Below are positions 43,528 through 52,937 of a stretch of 64,000 nt of DNA, piece after piece. The first letter of the stretch is position 1; each line of letters begins with the position of its first letter. The position numbers were made by a program, and so were the translations under genes. This stretch comes from Erythrobacter sp. SCSIO 43205. GTDB lineage: Bacteria > Pseudomonadota > Alphaproteobacteria > Sphingomonadales > Sphingomonadaceae. The stretch lies in NCBI RefSeq assembly GCF_019904235.1, contig NZ_CP063202.1, positions 1,488,001 through 1,552,000 of the forward strand. The letters are read 5' to 3'. The notes beneath the pieces are model-generated. The model was not told the origin of the DNA, made no database searches, and worked only from the letters and a program-made list of their open reading frames with translations.

Positions 43528-45306
43528 ATGTTTACACAGATCAAGAAATGGGCGCTTTGTGCAGCGCTCGCTGTTTTCGCCCTCTTCCCCGCAGCAGCCA
43601 ATGCGGGAGGCAAATACGCGCTTCTCATCGGCAATTCCGATTATGAGCAGCAAGGCGAAGGCAAATCCTGGACCAAGCTTCCCAACCCTGCGAATGATAT
43701 TGCCCTGGTCGGCAGATCGCTGAACGCTATCGGTTTCGAGGTCACCAGCCTTACCAATGGCGATTGGCGCGAAATGCGCGATACCATCCGCGATTTCAGC
43801 AACTCCATCGGTGATGCAGATATTGTGGTGTTCTATTTCGCCGGGCACGGCTTTGAATATGGACGGCGCAATTACCTTGTCCCGGTTGATGCCAGCCTTG
43901 AGGCGAGCGCTGATGACATCGACAAAACCTTTATCGAATTCGAGGATTTGGCAGAGCGCCTTTATAACGAAGGCACGACCATCTTTATGCTCGATGCCTG
44001 CCGCACGGGCGGTGAGATCACGCAAACGGGCGAGAATGGCGGCGCTGTCACGAGAAGTGCGCCTGCGCCTGTCATCATAGAACCGGCCACCCGTCAGGCC
44101 GCGTCCGGCGGGATGCGCGAATTTGATTTTGAGCCCGGAGCGCGCGTTGGGGTTCTCTATTCCACCGGACGGGGCGTGCCCGCTTATGATTCTGCACCGC
44201 CGCCCGAAAATGTGAGCCCGTTTGCCGTTGAGGTCGCCGAAAAAGTCACCGTCCCGCGCATGGATGTGAGCATTGTTTTCAACGCCATTCGCGACGGCGT
44301 TTTGCAGCGCACCGAGGGGTTTTGGCCTGTGCAAGTGCCGTTCACTTATAACTCTTTGTCGCCAAACACGTTCTTCACGATGGAACCTGCGGTTTTCAAT
44401 GACGATCCAACGCTTGGCTTTAAATCGGTGAAGCCTCCGAAAAGGCTTCGACCGATCAACCTTTCGCTTGAAGAGCTTGGCCGTATAGATGAGCCGATCC
44501 TTGTCATGCGCGTGCTGTCGCAGCATAGCGTTGATGATGTGAAAACACTGGTCGCTATGGGCGATCCGCTCGCGACTTACATTCTGGGCTATATGCAGCA
44601 TTTCGGGCTCGGCGTTCCCAAAGACCTTACCGCCGCACGTGCGACACTCGAACAGGCGGCGTCTTACGGAACGCCATATGGCCAGCTTGAGCTTGCCTAT
44701 TTTCTGCGCGTGAATGCCAAGGATGAGGCTGACCGGGCGCGCTCGCTTGCACTCTACAAGGCCGCCGCGCAGCAGGATTACGCCAAGGCGCGCGGCCATT
44801 ATTCGCGCGTTCTGATCGGCGCGGCGGCGCACACCGGAACGCCCGAATATGTCGAAGGCGTGCGCCAACAACGCCTCGCAGCTGAAGCGGGCTATGCCTA
44901 TGCCTATTACGGCCTGTTCTATGCCGTGCCGGAGGAGCGCGACGAGCTTATCGCTGCGCTCGAAGCGATGGCGGAAAAAGGGCGCAGCGATGCCGATCAG
45001 CAATTGTGCAATATCTTTATGCGCGAAAAGCAGTACGCCGATGCGATGCCCCATTGCGAAGTTGCAGCGAGGGCGGGTTATCCCGATGCCTTTGCTCATC
45101 TCGCTCTGGCAGCGGAGCGGGGGTGGACGGCCCCGCGATCGATCGAGGATGCGCGGTTCTGGATGCGACAAGCCTTGTCGCGCGGCGATCTGGAGGCGGG
45201 GCTGTGCGGACAGATGATGTCGATGCAGATTGCGCTGGAAAATGAGACGGGGACTAAGGGTGTAGCCCGTATAGAGAACTGCAACCGCTCCGCATCCGCT
45301 CTTTAA
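43528..45306 (+). CDS. Secreted caspase-like (C14) protease with Sel1 repeats
   Basis: 592 residues: signal peptide (cleavage about ANA-GG, residue 26-27), a caspase/metacaspase-type domain (about 28-250) with catalytic His107 in FYFAGHGFEYG and Cys158 in MLDACRTGG, then a Sel1/TPR-like helical region (about 345-580; repeats such as ATYILGYMQHFGLGVPKD and DAFAHLALAAERG). The fusion suggests a protease whose target binding is by the Sel1 part, in the periplasm. Similar proteins are widespread in alphaproteobacteria with no defined role. A programmed-death or signalling role is inference. It starts 65 nt after the micro-ORF terminator. Confidence 0.85.
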   Translation: MFTQIKKWALCAALAVFALFPAAANAGGKYALLIGNSDYEQQGEGKSWTKLPNPANDIALVGRSLNAIGFEVTSLTNGDWREMRDTIRDFSNSIGDADIVVFYFAGHGFEYGRRNYLVPVDASLEASADDIDKTFIEFEDLAERLYNEGTTIFMLDACRTGGEITQTGENGGAVTRSAPAPVIIEPATRQAASGGMREFDFEPGARVGVLYSTGRGVPAYDSAPPPENVSPFAVEVAEKVTVPRMDVSIVFNAIRDGVLQRTEGFWPVQVPFTYNSLSPNTFFTMEPAVFNDDPTLGFKSVKPPKRLRPINLSLEELGRIDEPILVMRVLSQHSVDDVKTLVAMGDPLATYILGYMQHFGLGVPKDLTAARATLEQAASYGTPYGQLELAYFLRVNAKDEADRARSLALYKAAAQQDYAKARGHYSRVLIGAAAHTGTPEYVEGVRQQRLAAEAGYAYAYYGLFYAVPEERDELIAALEAMAEKGRSDADQQLCNIFMREKQYADAMPHCEVAARAGYPDAFAHLALAAERGWTAPRSIEDARFWMRQALSRGDLEAGLCGQMMSMQIALENETGTKGVARIENCNRSASAL

Positions 45307-45377
45307 CGGCCAGAATTTCGCTTTTCCCTGTGGAAACGCCTCTCCCCGTCACCCGCGTGCCTTGCTAAACATGGAGC

Positions 45378-47681
45378 ATGGCAGACCCCACGACCCCAAT
45401 AGCTTCTGGTGACGACACCGACCCGTTCGACGCGATTGTCGATGCACCTTTTGATGCCGCTCTGTCCGAGCGCTATCTCGTCTATGCGCTTTCAACGATC
45501 ACCGCGCGCTCGCTTCCTGATCTACGCGATGGGTTGAAGCCCGTGCACCGACGCCTTTTATGGACGATGCGCCAGCTCAAATTGTCGCCCGACAGCACGT
45601 ACAAGAAAAGCGCCCGCGTCGTGGGTGAGGTGATCGGTAAATACCACCCCCATGGCGACACGGCTGCGTATGATGCGATGGTGCGCTTGGCGCAGGACTT
45701 TTCGCTGCGCTATCCGCTGGTTGAGGGGCAGGGCAACTTCGGCAATATCGACGGCGATAATGCCGCTGCCTATCGCTACACCGAAGCGCGCCTGACCAAG
45801 ACCGCTATGCAGCTAATGGAAGGGCTGGATGCAGGGACAGTCGACTTCATCCCGACCTATAACGGCGAGGAGGAAGAACCGGAGCTTATGCCGGGTCTGT
45901 TTCCCAATCTGCTGGCCAACGGGGCAAGCGGGATTGCGGTGGGCATGGCGACCAACATCCCTTCGCACAATGTTGCTGAGGTGATCGATGCGACGCTTGA
46001 GCTGATCGACAATCCTCATGTTGAGCACGAGCGCTTGATGGAGCTGATGCAGGGGCCGGATTTTGCGACCGGTGGGCAGTTGGTGGACAGCGCCAGCGTG
46101 ATTTCCGAGGCCTATCGCACCGGGCGCGGTTCCTTCCGTTTGCGGGGTGTGTTCCATGCGCCCGAAGCGGAGAATGCAGACGACCAGTCCGCCGGGATCG
46201 AGCGACTTGGCGGGGGGCAATGGCAACTCGTCATTACCGAAATCCCCTATCAGGTGCAAAAGGGCAAGCTGATCGAACAGATCGCGCAGGCGATTGCCGA
46301 TAAAAAGCTGCCGATTTTGGATGATGTGCGCGACGAAAGTGACGAGAGCATTCGCATCGTCCTCGTACCACGCACGCGCAACGTCGATCCTGAACTGCTG
46401 AAAGAAAGCATATTCAAGCTGACGGATATGGAAACGCGTTTCGGGCTCAATATGAACGTGCTCGATGCGACACGCACGCCGATGGTGATGGGGCTGAAAG
46501 AGCTCCTGCAAAATTGGACCGCATCGCAGATTGAGATTCTGCAACGCCGGACCCAGCACCGGCTGGATCAAATCGCCCGGCGCCTGGAACTGGTGGAAGG
46601 TTACATCACCGCCTTCCTCAATCTTGATCGCGTGATCGAGATTATCCGATATGAGGATGAGCCCAAGCAAGTGATGATGGCTGAGTTCAACCTCACCGAC
46701 CGTCAGGCAGAGGCGATCCTCAATATGCGGCTTCGCTCCTTGCGCAAGCTTGAGGAGATGGAGCTGCGCACCGAGAAGGATAACCTTCTTAAAGAGCAGG
46801 ACGAGCTTACCAAGCTTCTTGAAAGCCCCGCGCGCCAGCGTACGCGTTTGAAGAAAGATCTGCGCACACTGCGCAAGGATTATGCCGAAGACACCGCTCT
46901 TGGCGCTCGCCGGACGCGTATCGAAGAGGCTGCTCCTGCGGTTGAATTCTCGATGGATGCAATGATCGAGAAAGAGCCGGTAACGGTGATCTTATCGCAA
47001 AAAGGGTGGATCCGCGCGGCCAAAGGCCACGTCGATCTGGACCAGGAATTCAAATATAAAGAAGGCGATGCGCTTGCCTTCATCCTCCATGCGCAGACGA
47101 CCGACAAACTACTGATCGCGGGCTCAGATGGGCGGTTTTATACTCTTGGTTGCGATAAGCTCCCCGGCGCACGCGGTTTTGGTGAGCCGGTGCGCACCAT
47201 GATCGACCTGCCGGCGGAAACCAACGTTGCTGCCATGCTGGTTCATAAACCCGGTGGTCGCCTGCTGCTCGCGTCAAGCAACGGCAAAGGCTTCATCGCC
47301 GAAACAAAAGAGCTGATAGCAGAGACGAAGAAGGGCAAGCAGGTGGTGAACCTTAAGGGTTCTTCCAAGCTTCAGGTAATCCGCGAAATTCCAGAGGGCC
47401 ACGATCATGTCGCGGCGGTGGGGGACAACCGCAAGCTTATCGTCTTCAACATGGAAGAGATGCCGGTGATGGCGCGTGGGCAGGGCGTGATGCTGCAACG
47501 CTACCGCGACGGCGGGCTTAGCGATGCGACGACCTTCAAGCTGGAAGACGGCCTTAGCTGGCAAATGGGCGGATCGGGTGAACGCACGCGGACCGAGAAC
47601 GAAATCTGGCAATGGAAAGTCGCACGCGGCGCAGCCGGACGTTTGCCGCCGCAGGGTTTTCCGAAGGATAATCGGTTTTGA
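45378..47681 (+). CDS. parC: DNA topoisomerase IV subunit A
   Basis: 767 residues. Cuts and rejoins DNA for decatenation. The active tyrosine is Tyr134 in [10 protein letters not shown]; the quinolone-determining region is [17 protein letters not shown]. The C-terminal beta-pinwheel contains degenerate blades ([29 protein letters not shown]) and lacks the GyrA box QRRGGKG, which separates it from GyrA. The partner parE is not in the window. Confidence 0.96.
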   Translation: MADPTTPIASGDDTDPFDAIVDAPFDAALSERYLVYALSTITARSLPDLRDGLKPVHRRLLWTMRQLKLSPDSTYKKSARVVGEVIGKYHPHGDTAAYDAMVRLAQDFSLRYPLVEGQGNFGNIDGDNAAAYRYTEARLTKTAMQLMEGLDAGTVDFIPTYNGEEEEPELMPGLFPNLLANGASGIAVGMATNIPSHNVAEVIDATLELIDNPHVEHERLMELMQGPDFATGGQLVDSASVISEAYRTGRGSFRLRGVFHAPEAENADDQSAGIERLGGGQWQLVITEIPYQVQKGKLIEQIAQAIADKKLPILDDVRDESDESIRIVLVPRTRNVDPELLKESIFKLTDMETRFGLNMNVLDATRTPMVMGLKELLQNWTASQIEILQRRTQHRLDQIARRLELVEGYITAFLNLDRVIEIIRYEDEPKQVMMAEFNLTDRQAEAILNMRLRSLRKLEEMELRTEKDNLLKEQDELTKLLESPARQRTRLKKDLRTLRKDYAEDTALGARRTRIEEAAPAVEFSMDAMIEKEPVTVILSQKGWIRAAKGHVDLDQEFKYKEGDALAFILHAQTTDKLLIAGSDGRFYTLGCDKLPGARGFGEPVRTMIDLPAETNVAAMLVHKPGGRLLLASSNGKGFIAETKELIAETKKGKQVVNLKGSSKLQVIREIPEGHDHVAAVGDNRKLIVFNMEEMPVMARGQGVMLQRYRDGGLSDATTFKLEDGLSWQMGGSGERTRTENEIWQWKVARGAAGRLPPQGFPKDNRF

Positions 47682-47688
47682 GGGATTG

Positions 47689-47806
47689 GCCCACTCCCAA
47701 GCGCCGTTGAGAGCGGGTACGGAACACTGTGATTACCACTCCCGCAAGCGGGAGGGGAGCGAGACTTGCCGAACCGCAGGTGAGGCTTAGTCGCAGCGGG
47801 GTGGGC
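47689..47806. repeat. Interspersed palindromic repeat, family A, copy 4
   Basis: Right-end text CTTAGTCGCAGCGGGGTGGGC is as in copy 3. The hairpin is CACTCCCGC-AA-GCGGGAGGGG, with a mismatch near its base. The left end (GGCCCACTCCCA) is decayed. The element lies between parC and the next gene on the minus strand. Confidence 0.75.
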
Positions 47807-47830
47807 CTACTCTACCGCAAACCCCAAACA

Positions 47831-47862
47831 AAAACCGCGGCCACCATCCCCGGTGACCGCGG
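47831..47862 (-). terminator. Intrinsic terminator for the exported Ala-rich protein gene
   Basis: CCGCGGCCACC and GGTGACCGCGG form an 11-bp stem with one mismatch. On the minus strand it is followed by a T-run (TTTTTG), the correct orientation to end the gene at 47912-48451. Confidence 0.8.
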
Positions 47863-47911
47863 CCCTGTATGAAGACCCTCGCAAGGGAGGGACTTACAAT
47901 CTCAATCTGGC

Positions 47912-48451
47912 TTAACCGCCTTGAACGGCTGCCATAATGTCAGCAAGGTTTGCGCGCGCGACGAGTTCATCGTTCGCATCAAGCGCAAAGAAATCGCGCG
48001 GCAGAGTCACAAGGCCAACTTCGTCATTCTCGACGACAACGTTGGAATCCATAAGCTCGCTGATCGTGCCAAGTGGTTGTGCGTCGGCAGTGATGACAGG
48101 GGTGCCAACGGCAATTGCTGCGTCCAGTTTCGCAGCAGCTTCTGCTTCGGCTGCGGCTTGTGCTTTTGCAGCAGCTTCGGCTTGCGCCACTTGCTGGTCC
48201 ATCATGCCGTCGATCTGCGCTTTGGTCGCGTTGACAGTCCATTTGCCTTCGCGTTCAGCCAGAAGGTTGGCGGGCAGAGGGGCTTCGTGCTTGCCGGTGT
48301 CGACCACGGCGGTCGTACCATCATTGCTGAGCACGGTGCCGATGGGGGCATCGTCATTGCCGTATACAGTGGTGCCAACGTCTTGCGCGTTTGCGGCGAT
48401 TGGGGTTGCTGCGAAAACGGTGGCCAGAAGGGCCATCTTTGCAAACTTCAT
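47912..48451 (-). CDS. Exported protein with two PRC-barrel-like repeats and an Ala-rich linker
   Basis: 179 residues, signal peptide (cleavage about ANA-QD, residue 22-23). Two similar beta-rich halves, VGTTVYGNDDAPIGTVLSND (about 25-44) and VGTPVITADAQPLGTISELM (about 115-134), each run on to a VV(D/E)... and LP strand. They are joined by an Ala/Glu/Gln coiled-coil linker (about 84-112). The halves look like PRC-barrel-type domains, suggesting internal duplication. Periplasmic location likely; function unknown. Typical of small exported proteins in Erythrobacteraceae. Confidence 0.7.
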   Translation of the reverse strand: MKFAKMALLATVFAATPIAANAQDVGTTVYGNDDAPIGTVLSNDGTTAVVDTGKHEAPLPANLLAEREGKWTVNATKAQIDGMMDQQVAQAEAAAKAQAAAEAEAAAKLDAAIAVGTPVITADAQPLGTISELMDSNVVVENDEVGLVTLPRDFFALDANDELVARANLADIMAAVQGG

Positions 48452-48699
48452 AACTCAAATGTCTCCATTGTCTTCCAGTTGAGAGGGGCCACCACCGCGA
48501 CAAGAGGCAGCGTACGCTGAGACGAGAACGCGACCGCGTGGCAAGCACATGGTCGCAAATCAACAGCATCGAGGCGTGCACCTGATACCAATGCCTCGTT
48601 TGCGAGGGAGTTCCCTAAAAGGGGAGGGTTTATGTTACAACCCGGTGGCTCGGCACCCTATGTAGTTCGCCGCGCGTGAAGCTCGCCTTAACGTGAACG

Positions 48700-49878
48700 T
48701 CAGCTTTTTTTGAGGATGGCATCCAAGATGGCGGTAACCCTGGATTGCGGTGGAAAGCCTTCGGCCACCCACTGGCGTTCGGCGGTTTGCAGGATGCGGG
48801 CGACTTCTGGTCCGGCCTGAACACCGCGTGCGACAATCTCTCCGCCTTTCAGCGGGAATTCGGGCGGGTTCCAATCGGTGAGAGCCTCTACGCTTGACCC
48901 TAAAAGCAAAAGGCGATCCACGGCAAAGGGTGATGTAATCCGGTAAGCGAGCGCTTTGGGATCATCCGCATCGCTCGCCGTTCGTTCGGCAGCCGATACT
49001 AACCGCGCGCGCTGAGCCTTGGAAAGCCTGAGGCGCGCTGCGACCGCTTCTGCGACATCGGGCGAAGGGGGCAGCAGGCTTGCTAGGCGTCGCACCGGAT
49101 CGGGCGCAATCGTTTGCTCAGCTTCTTGTACAATAAGCGATTTTAGCGCCTCGACGTGAACGGCGCAGGCTTCGGGCAAAATCACGCGCAGAACACCGCG
49201 TTCGAACATCCGTGCAACCGTTGGCCCTGGGTCCGGTAGGGCAAGCAGGCGCAAAAGCTCATCGGCAACGCGCTCCCGGCTCAGACCCTTGAGGCTCGCG
49301 GCCATATCGGCGCACGCTTCCTCGGCCTCCGCGTCCAATTCGGCGCCAAAGCGCGCTTGGAAACGGTAATATCGAAGGATGCGCAGATGGTCCTCCGCGA
49401 TGCGTTCGCGTGCTTCGCCGATAAACCGCACGCACCGTGCCTCAAGGTCGGCAAGCCCGCCGAAATAGTCGCTGATCTCCAGCGTTTCGGGATGGGCATA
49501 AAGCGCGTTGATAGTGAAATCGCGGCGCGCGGCATCGTCTCGCCAATCGGTCGCAAAGGCTACCGTGGCGCGTCTTCCATCGGTGGCGACATCAAGGCGC
49601 AGCGTGGTGACTTCGACCGGGCCATCGTCCAGAACAGCGGTCACTGTGCCATGATCAATTCCGGTGGGGACGGTGCGAATACCGGCGCTCGCGCATCGGT
49701 CAATTACGACATCCGGGGTCAGCGTAGTGGCGCAATCGATGTCATGCACCTCCGCTTCCAGAAGCGCGTCGCGCACTGCGCCGCCGACCCAGCGGATATT
49801 ATCCGCGCCCAAAGTCTGGGTAAGCAGTTTAAGGCCTTCGCGATGGGGCCAGTCAGCGGTTTTCAATGCGTTGTTCAC
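48700..49878 (-). CDS. cca: CCA-adding / poly(A) polymerase family nucleotidyltransferase
   Basis: 392 residues. Class II nucleotidyltransferase: WVGGAVRDALLEAEVHDIDCAT (GG motif plus metal-binding DxD), RRDFTINALY, and the neck motif EDHLRILRYYRFQARFG. Short C-terminal helical part. Adds CCA to tRNA 3' ends, or poly(A); the two cannot be separated by eye, and tRNA-Val here encodes its own CCA. The start is GTG 49878. It is the last gene of a GNAT-DUF1285-NUDIX-cca run. Confidence 0.9.
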   Translation of the reverse strand: MNNALKTADWPHREGLKLLTQTLGADNIRWVGGAVRDALLEAEVHDIDCATTLTPDVVIDRCASAGIRTVPTGIDHGTVTAVLDDGPVEVTTLRLDVATDGRRATVAFATDWRDDAARRDFTINALYAHPETLEISDYFGGLADLEARCVRFIGEARERIAEDHLRILRYYRFQARFGAELDAEAEEACADMAASLKGLSRERVADELLRLLALPDPGPTVARMFERGVLRVILPEACAVHVEALKSLIVQEAEQTIAPDPVRRLASLLPPSPDVAEAVAARLRLSKAQRARLVSAAERTASDADDPKALAYRITSPFAVDRLLLLGSSVEALTDWNPPEFPLKGGEIVARGVQAGPEVARILQTAERQWVAEGFPPQSRVTAILDAILKKS

Positions 49879-49928
49879 AGCGTCATGTCGCTAAACAGAA
49901 AAGCATTAATTGGACAAGCTTCGCGTGA

Positions 49929-50525
49929 TCAGGACGCGTCCCATCCGATGCGTTTCGCCAGATTGGCGATGATTGCGGCAGTCACCCCCCAAATGCGAAA
50001 GCCCTCATACTCAAGCTCAAGATAGCTTCGCATCTGACCTTTCCAGAAAATCTCTTGCTTGGTCCAAACATTGGGATCGAGCAGCAGCGACAATGGCGCT
50101 TCGAACCATGCCTCAACTTCGCCGGGGCTGGGGATCAGGGGCAGGTCAGGCGGTATCACGGCCAGAACCGGGGTCACATCGAACCCGGTGCCCGTCGTAT
50201 AAAGATCGCCAGTCCCGATAACCCGAACCTGATCGCGGGGAAGGGCAAGCTCTTCTTCTGCTTCGCGTAAAGCCGCCGTGATGGCATCTTCGCCCGGATC
50301 ACATTTGCCGCCGGGAAATGCGACTTGGCCGGGATGATCGCGCATATCGCGCGGGCGCTGGGTCAGGATGACACCTGGTTCCGGCCTGTCCGTCACCGCA
50401 ATCAGAACAGCGGCAGGGGTGAGCCGCTTGTCGCCTGCCAGATTGGCATCGTTGAGCAACTGACCGGACAGGTCTTTGGCATGACCCTCTTCGAAGAGGT
50501 CGCTGAGTTTCTGGAAGAGGTCCAA
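49929..50525 (-). CDS. NUDIX hydrolase, CoA pyrophosphatase type
   Basis: 198 residues. The Nudix box GGKCDPGEDAITAALREAEEEL is intact; preceding it RDMRDHPGQVAFPGGK is the CoA-diphosphatase (NudL) subgroup signature. It would cleave CoA or its oxidised/acyl forms. It starts with TTG 50525, only one codon after the TAG stop of the DUF1285 gene and in the same reading frame. Readthrough of that single stop would produce a fused protein. Confidence 0.9.
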   Translation of the reverse strand: MDLFQKLSDLFEEGHAKDLSGQLLNDANLAGDKRLTPAAVLIAVTDRPEPGVILTQRPRDMRDHPGQVAFPGGKCDPGEDAITAALREAEEELALPRDQVRVIGTGDLYTTGTGFDVTPVLAVIPPDLPLIPSPGEVEAWFEAPLSLLLDPNVWTKQEIFWKGQMRSYLELEYEGFRIWGVTAAIIANLAKRIGWDAS

Positions 50526-50528
50526 ACC

Positions 50529-51077
50529 CTATCCCAGCAGCGAGAACAGCGCGCCCTGGCTCGACACGATCCAATCATCGCCGCCTGTTTCAATCGCGAT
50601 TTCGGCAAGCTGGTTATAAGTCGAGCGGTTCAGCCGCGCCTCACACCCGCGCCGCACATGGAGGTAAATCGCAGGCGTTTCCGGATCACCCGCCACGCGA
50701 AGAGCGTTGTCAGGGCCAGCGATAACCAGTTCATCTGTATTGATGCGAAATGCAAGGTCGCCATCCTTCGACACGCAATCGACCGCGATAAAAGCCGCGT
50801 CCTCAACCTCGATGGATTGTTTTTCAAACGGGGTGACAAGCCAGTGTTGCCCATCATCATCGCGGGTCAAAAGCCCGGCAAAGGCTCGCACCATCGCAGG
50901 GCGGCGAATGGGATCACCTTTGTGATACCAGGTGCCATCCTCAGCAATGCGCATGAAGCTGTCGCCGGAGGATTGAGGATCCCATTGCTCCACAGGAGGA
51001 AGTTTGCGCTGCTCCACGGCTTGCGCGATTTCAGCGAGGGAAAGTTCAGCGAGATAGGGCGGGGGTTCGTAAGGCAT
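50529..51077 (-). CDS. DUF1285 protein
   Basis: About 182 residues from ATG 51077 (MPYEPPPYLAELSLAEIAQ); a GTG at 51107 would add 10 residues. The DUF1285 signature RIAEDGTWYHKGDPIRRPAMVRAFAGLL is clear, followed by beta strands (WLVTPFEKQSIEVEDAAFIAVDC). No catalytic residues known. It lies between a GNAT and a NUDIX gene in what looks like one operon with cca. Confidence 0.85.
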   Translation of the reverse strand: MPYEPPPYLAELSLAEIAQAVEQRKLPPVEQWDPQSSGDSFMRIAEDGTWYHKGDPIRRPAMVRAFAGLLTRDDDGQHWLVTPFEKQSIEVEDAAFIAVDCVSKDGDLAFRINTDELVIAGPDNALRVAGDPETPAIYLHVRRGCEARLNRSTYNQLAEIAIETGGDDWIVSSQGALFSLLG

Positions 51078-51122
51078 ATCAGGCAATTCGATGCCAGATA
51101 CGACCACAGTAGTGAAGAGGTT

Positions 51123-51680
51123 TTACCCCTCCCACGGGCCCAGAATACCTTCGGCTGGCATTTGCGAAAGGGCAGGGCCGCGCGCAAGAAGGCGCGACTG
51201 ATCGTATGGGCCCGGGCATTCCCACCCGCCGGTTGCTGCCGCGCTAAAGCCCCAGCGCCCGTAATAAGGCTCATCTCCGATCAGCACTTGCGGGAAGACG
51301 GGCGATCCTTGAGCTGCCATGCGCGCTTCGGCATCCAGCATGGCCGCCATCAGCCCTTGGCCAAAGCCTTCGCCCTGTCGTTCCGGAACAACTGCAACAG
51401 GCCCAACCATGATGAGGGGCACGCGGCGCGCTTCTGCTTGGCCATCCTTCTTGGGAAGCAGGCCGATGGGATAGCATTGGATCGTACCGACCAGCATTTC
51501 ATCGCTATCGACCGCTGCAAAGGACAGCGCATCGAGCCAGTCCATCCCTTCGCGTATGCGATAGGCGGTGCGCGCGGCGCGGTCTTCGCCAAAGCTGCGG
51601 TCGAGCAATTGCTCGATCATCTCTGGCGGGACCGCAGAAAGCGGGATCAGACTTGCTGTATCGGGCGAGTTATCTGCCAT
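51123..51680 (-). CDS. GNAT-family N-acetyltransferase
   Basis: 185 residues. Acetyl-CoA loop VVPERQGEGFGQGLMAAML (motif A, about 97-115) and the beta4 strand VPLIMVGPVAV, with YYGRWGFSAA near the end. The YGRWGF motif is the N-acetyltransferase type close to YhbS. The substrate may be an amine or peptide; not determinable. Confidence 0.9.
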   Translation of the reverse strand: MADNSPDTASLIPLSAVPPEMIEQLLDRSFGEDRAARTAYRIREGMDWLDALSFAAVDSDEMLVGTIQCYPIGLLPKKDGQAEARRVPLIMVGPVAVVPERQGEGFGQGLMAAMLDAEARMAAQGSPVFPQVLIGDEPYYGRWGFSAAATGGWECPGPYDQSRLLARGPALSQMPAEGILGPWEG

Positions 51681-51735
51681 AGCGCCCCGCGCGCTAGGCG
51701 CTTAACGCGGATTTGCCAAGCTCACAAAGTCACGA

Positions 51736-52902
51736 TCACATCGAAAGGCGCAGCACCTTGCCTTCATCGGTGGCAAGCCAGATGCTGCCATCGGGCGCGA
51801 CATCGATCGAGCGTACGCGACCATCAATGGGATAGCGCGCGGCTTCGGAAGCGTTTTCGCCGTCGATTTCAACCCGGATAAGCGCGCGTGTTTTAAGCCC
51901 CGTGATCAGAGCGTCGCCTTGCCAATCGGCGAACATATCGCCTGAATAAAACTGCATATCGCCCGGTGCGATAACCGGGGTCCACCAGATTGCGGGCTTT
52001 TCAAAGCCGTCGTCGGGCGAGTGATCGGTGATCGGGTCGCCATCATAGTGCTTGCCGTTTGAACGCTCAGGCCAACCGTAATTTGCACCGCGCTCCACCA
52101 AATTGAGTTCATCGCCGCCGGCCGGGCCATGCTCGACATCCCAAAGCCGGCCTTGCGCGTCCCAATCCATTCCCAGAATATTGCGGTGGCCATAGGACCA
52201 GATTTCAGCCGTCACGCCGCCTTCATCCGCAAACGGATTTCCGTCGGCTGGCGTCCCGTCAAGGTTGAGGCGCACGATTGAACCCAAGGTGTTCGACGTG
52301 TCTTGAGCGGGGGTCAATTTCTGACGATCACCGCTGGCGATATACATATGGTTTTCATCGGGGGAGAAGGTGATGCGGTGCGAATAGTGACCCCGCCCTT
52401 CGACCTTAGGCGTTTGCCGCCAGATCACTTCGAGCCCTTCAAGTGCGCAATTGTCCATGGATGGGCAGGCAAGCGTGCCTTTGCCAACGGCTGCGCCGCG
52501 CGTCTCGCCATCTTCGCCAAATTCGGCCCAGCTGAGGTAAACGGTGCGGCCATCAATGCTGGCGCCCGCTTCGCTTGGCAGAAAGGCGATGTCGCCAAGC
52601 CCGCCCTGGCCGCCGAACGCCACATCGGGCGCGCCCGCTACCGTTGCGGAGGTGCCGCTGGCGGTGTCCATCACTTTGAGGACGCCTTCTTTCTCGGTCA
52701 CGAACAGCATATTTGTGCCCGGCGCAAACTCAATCGCCCACGGCGTGTCGAATTCGCCCATCTGCGTGATGGTGAGTTCGTTCAAAGGCGCGCTTGCGCT
52801 GGTTTCTGTGCTTTCCCCGGTTTCTGCGGTGGCGCAGCTTGCGAGTGCGAGAAATGGGAGGGATGAAAGGGCGGACAGTTTCGTAAAAGTGTTCATGTCC
52901 AT
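51736..52902 (-). CDS. PQQ-dependent (glucose/sorbosone-type) aldose sugar dehydrogenase, lipoprotein
   Basis: 388 residues from ATG 52902 (AGGAG 5 nt upstream). Signal peptide with lipobox LALASC, so anchored in the periplasm. The six-blade propeller shows PWAIEFAPGTNMLFVTEKEG, GGQGGLGDIAF, SHRITFSPDENHMYIASGDR, YGHRNILGMDWDAQGRLWDVEHGP and DMFADWQGDALITGL. This is the soluble aldose dehydrogenase (YliI/GdhB) fold. Whether PQQ is made by this organism is not known from the window. Confidence 0.9.
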   Translation of the reverse strand: MDMNTFTKLSALSSLPFLALASCATAETGESTETSASAPLNELTITQMGEFDTPWAIEFAPGTNMLFVTEKEGVLKVMDTASGTSATVAGAPDVAFGGQGGLGDIAFLPSEAGASIDGRTVYLSWAEFGEDGETRGAAVGKGTLACPSMDNCALEGLEVIWRQTPKVEGRGHYSHRITFSPDENHMYIASGDRQKLTPAQDTSNTLGSIVRLNLDGTPADGNPFADEGGVTAEIWSYGHRNILGMDWDAQGRLWDVEHGPAGGDELNLVERGANYGWPERSNGKHYDGDPITDHSPDDGFEKPAIWWTPVIAPGDMQFYSGDMFADWQGDALITGLKTRALIRVEIDGENASEAARYPIDGRVRSIDVAPDGSIWLATDEGKVLRLSM

Positions 52903-52937
52903 GCTAACTCCTGAAATGCGAATTGGTGCCAAATTTT

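Noticed and set aside
43498..45171. 557-codon minus-strand frame opposite the caspase-like gene
   Set aside because: The plus frame has a signal peptide and a catalytic dyad; the minus frame is an antisense shadow without recognisable domains.
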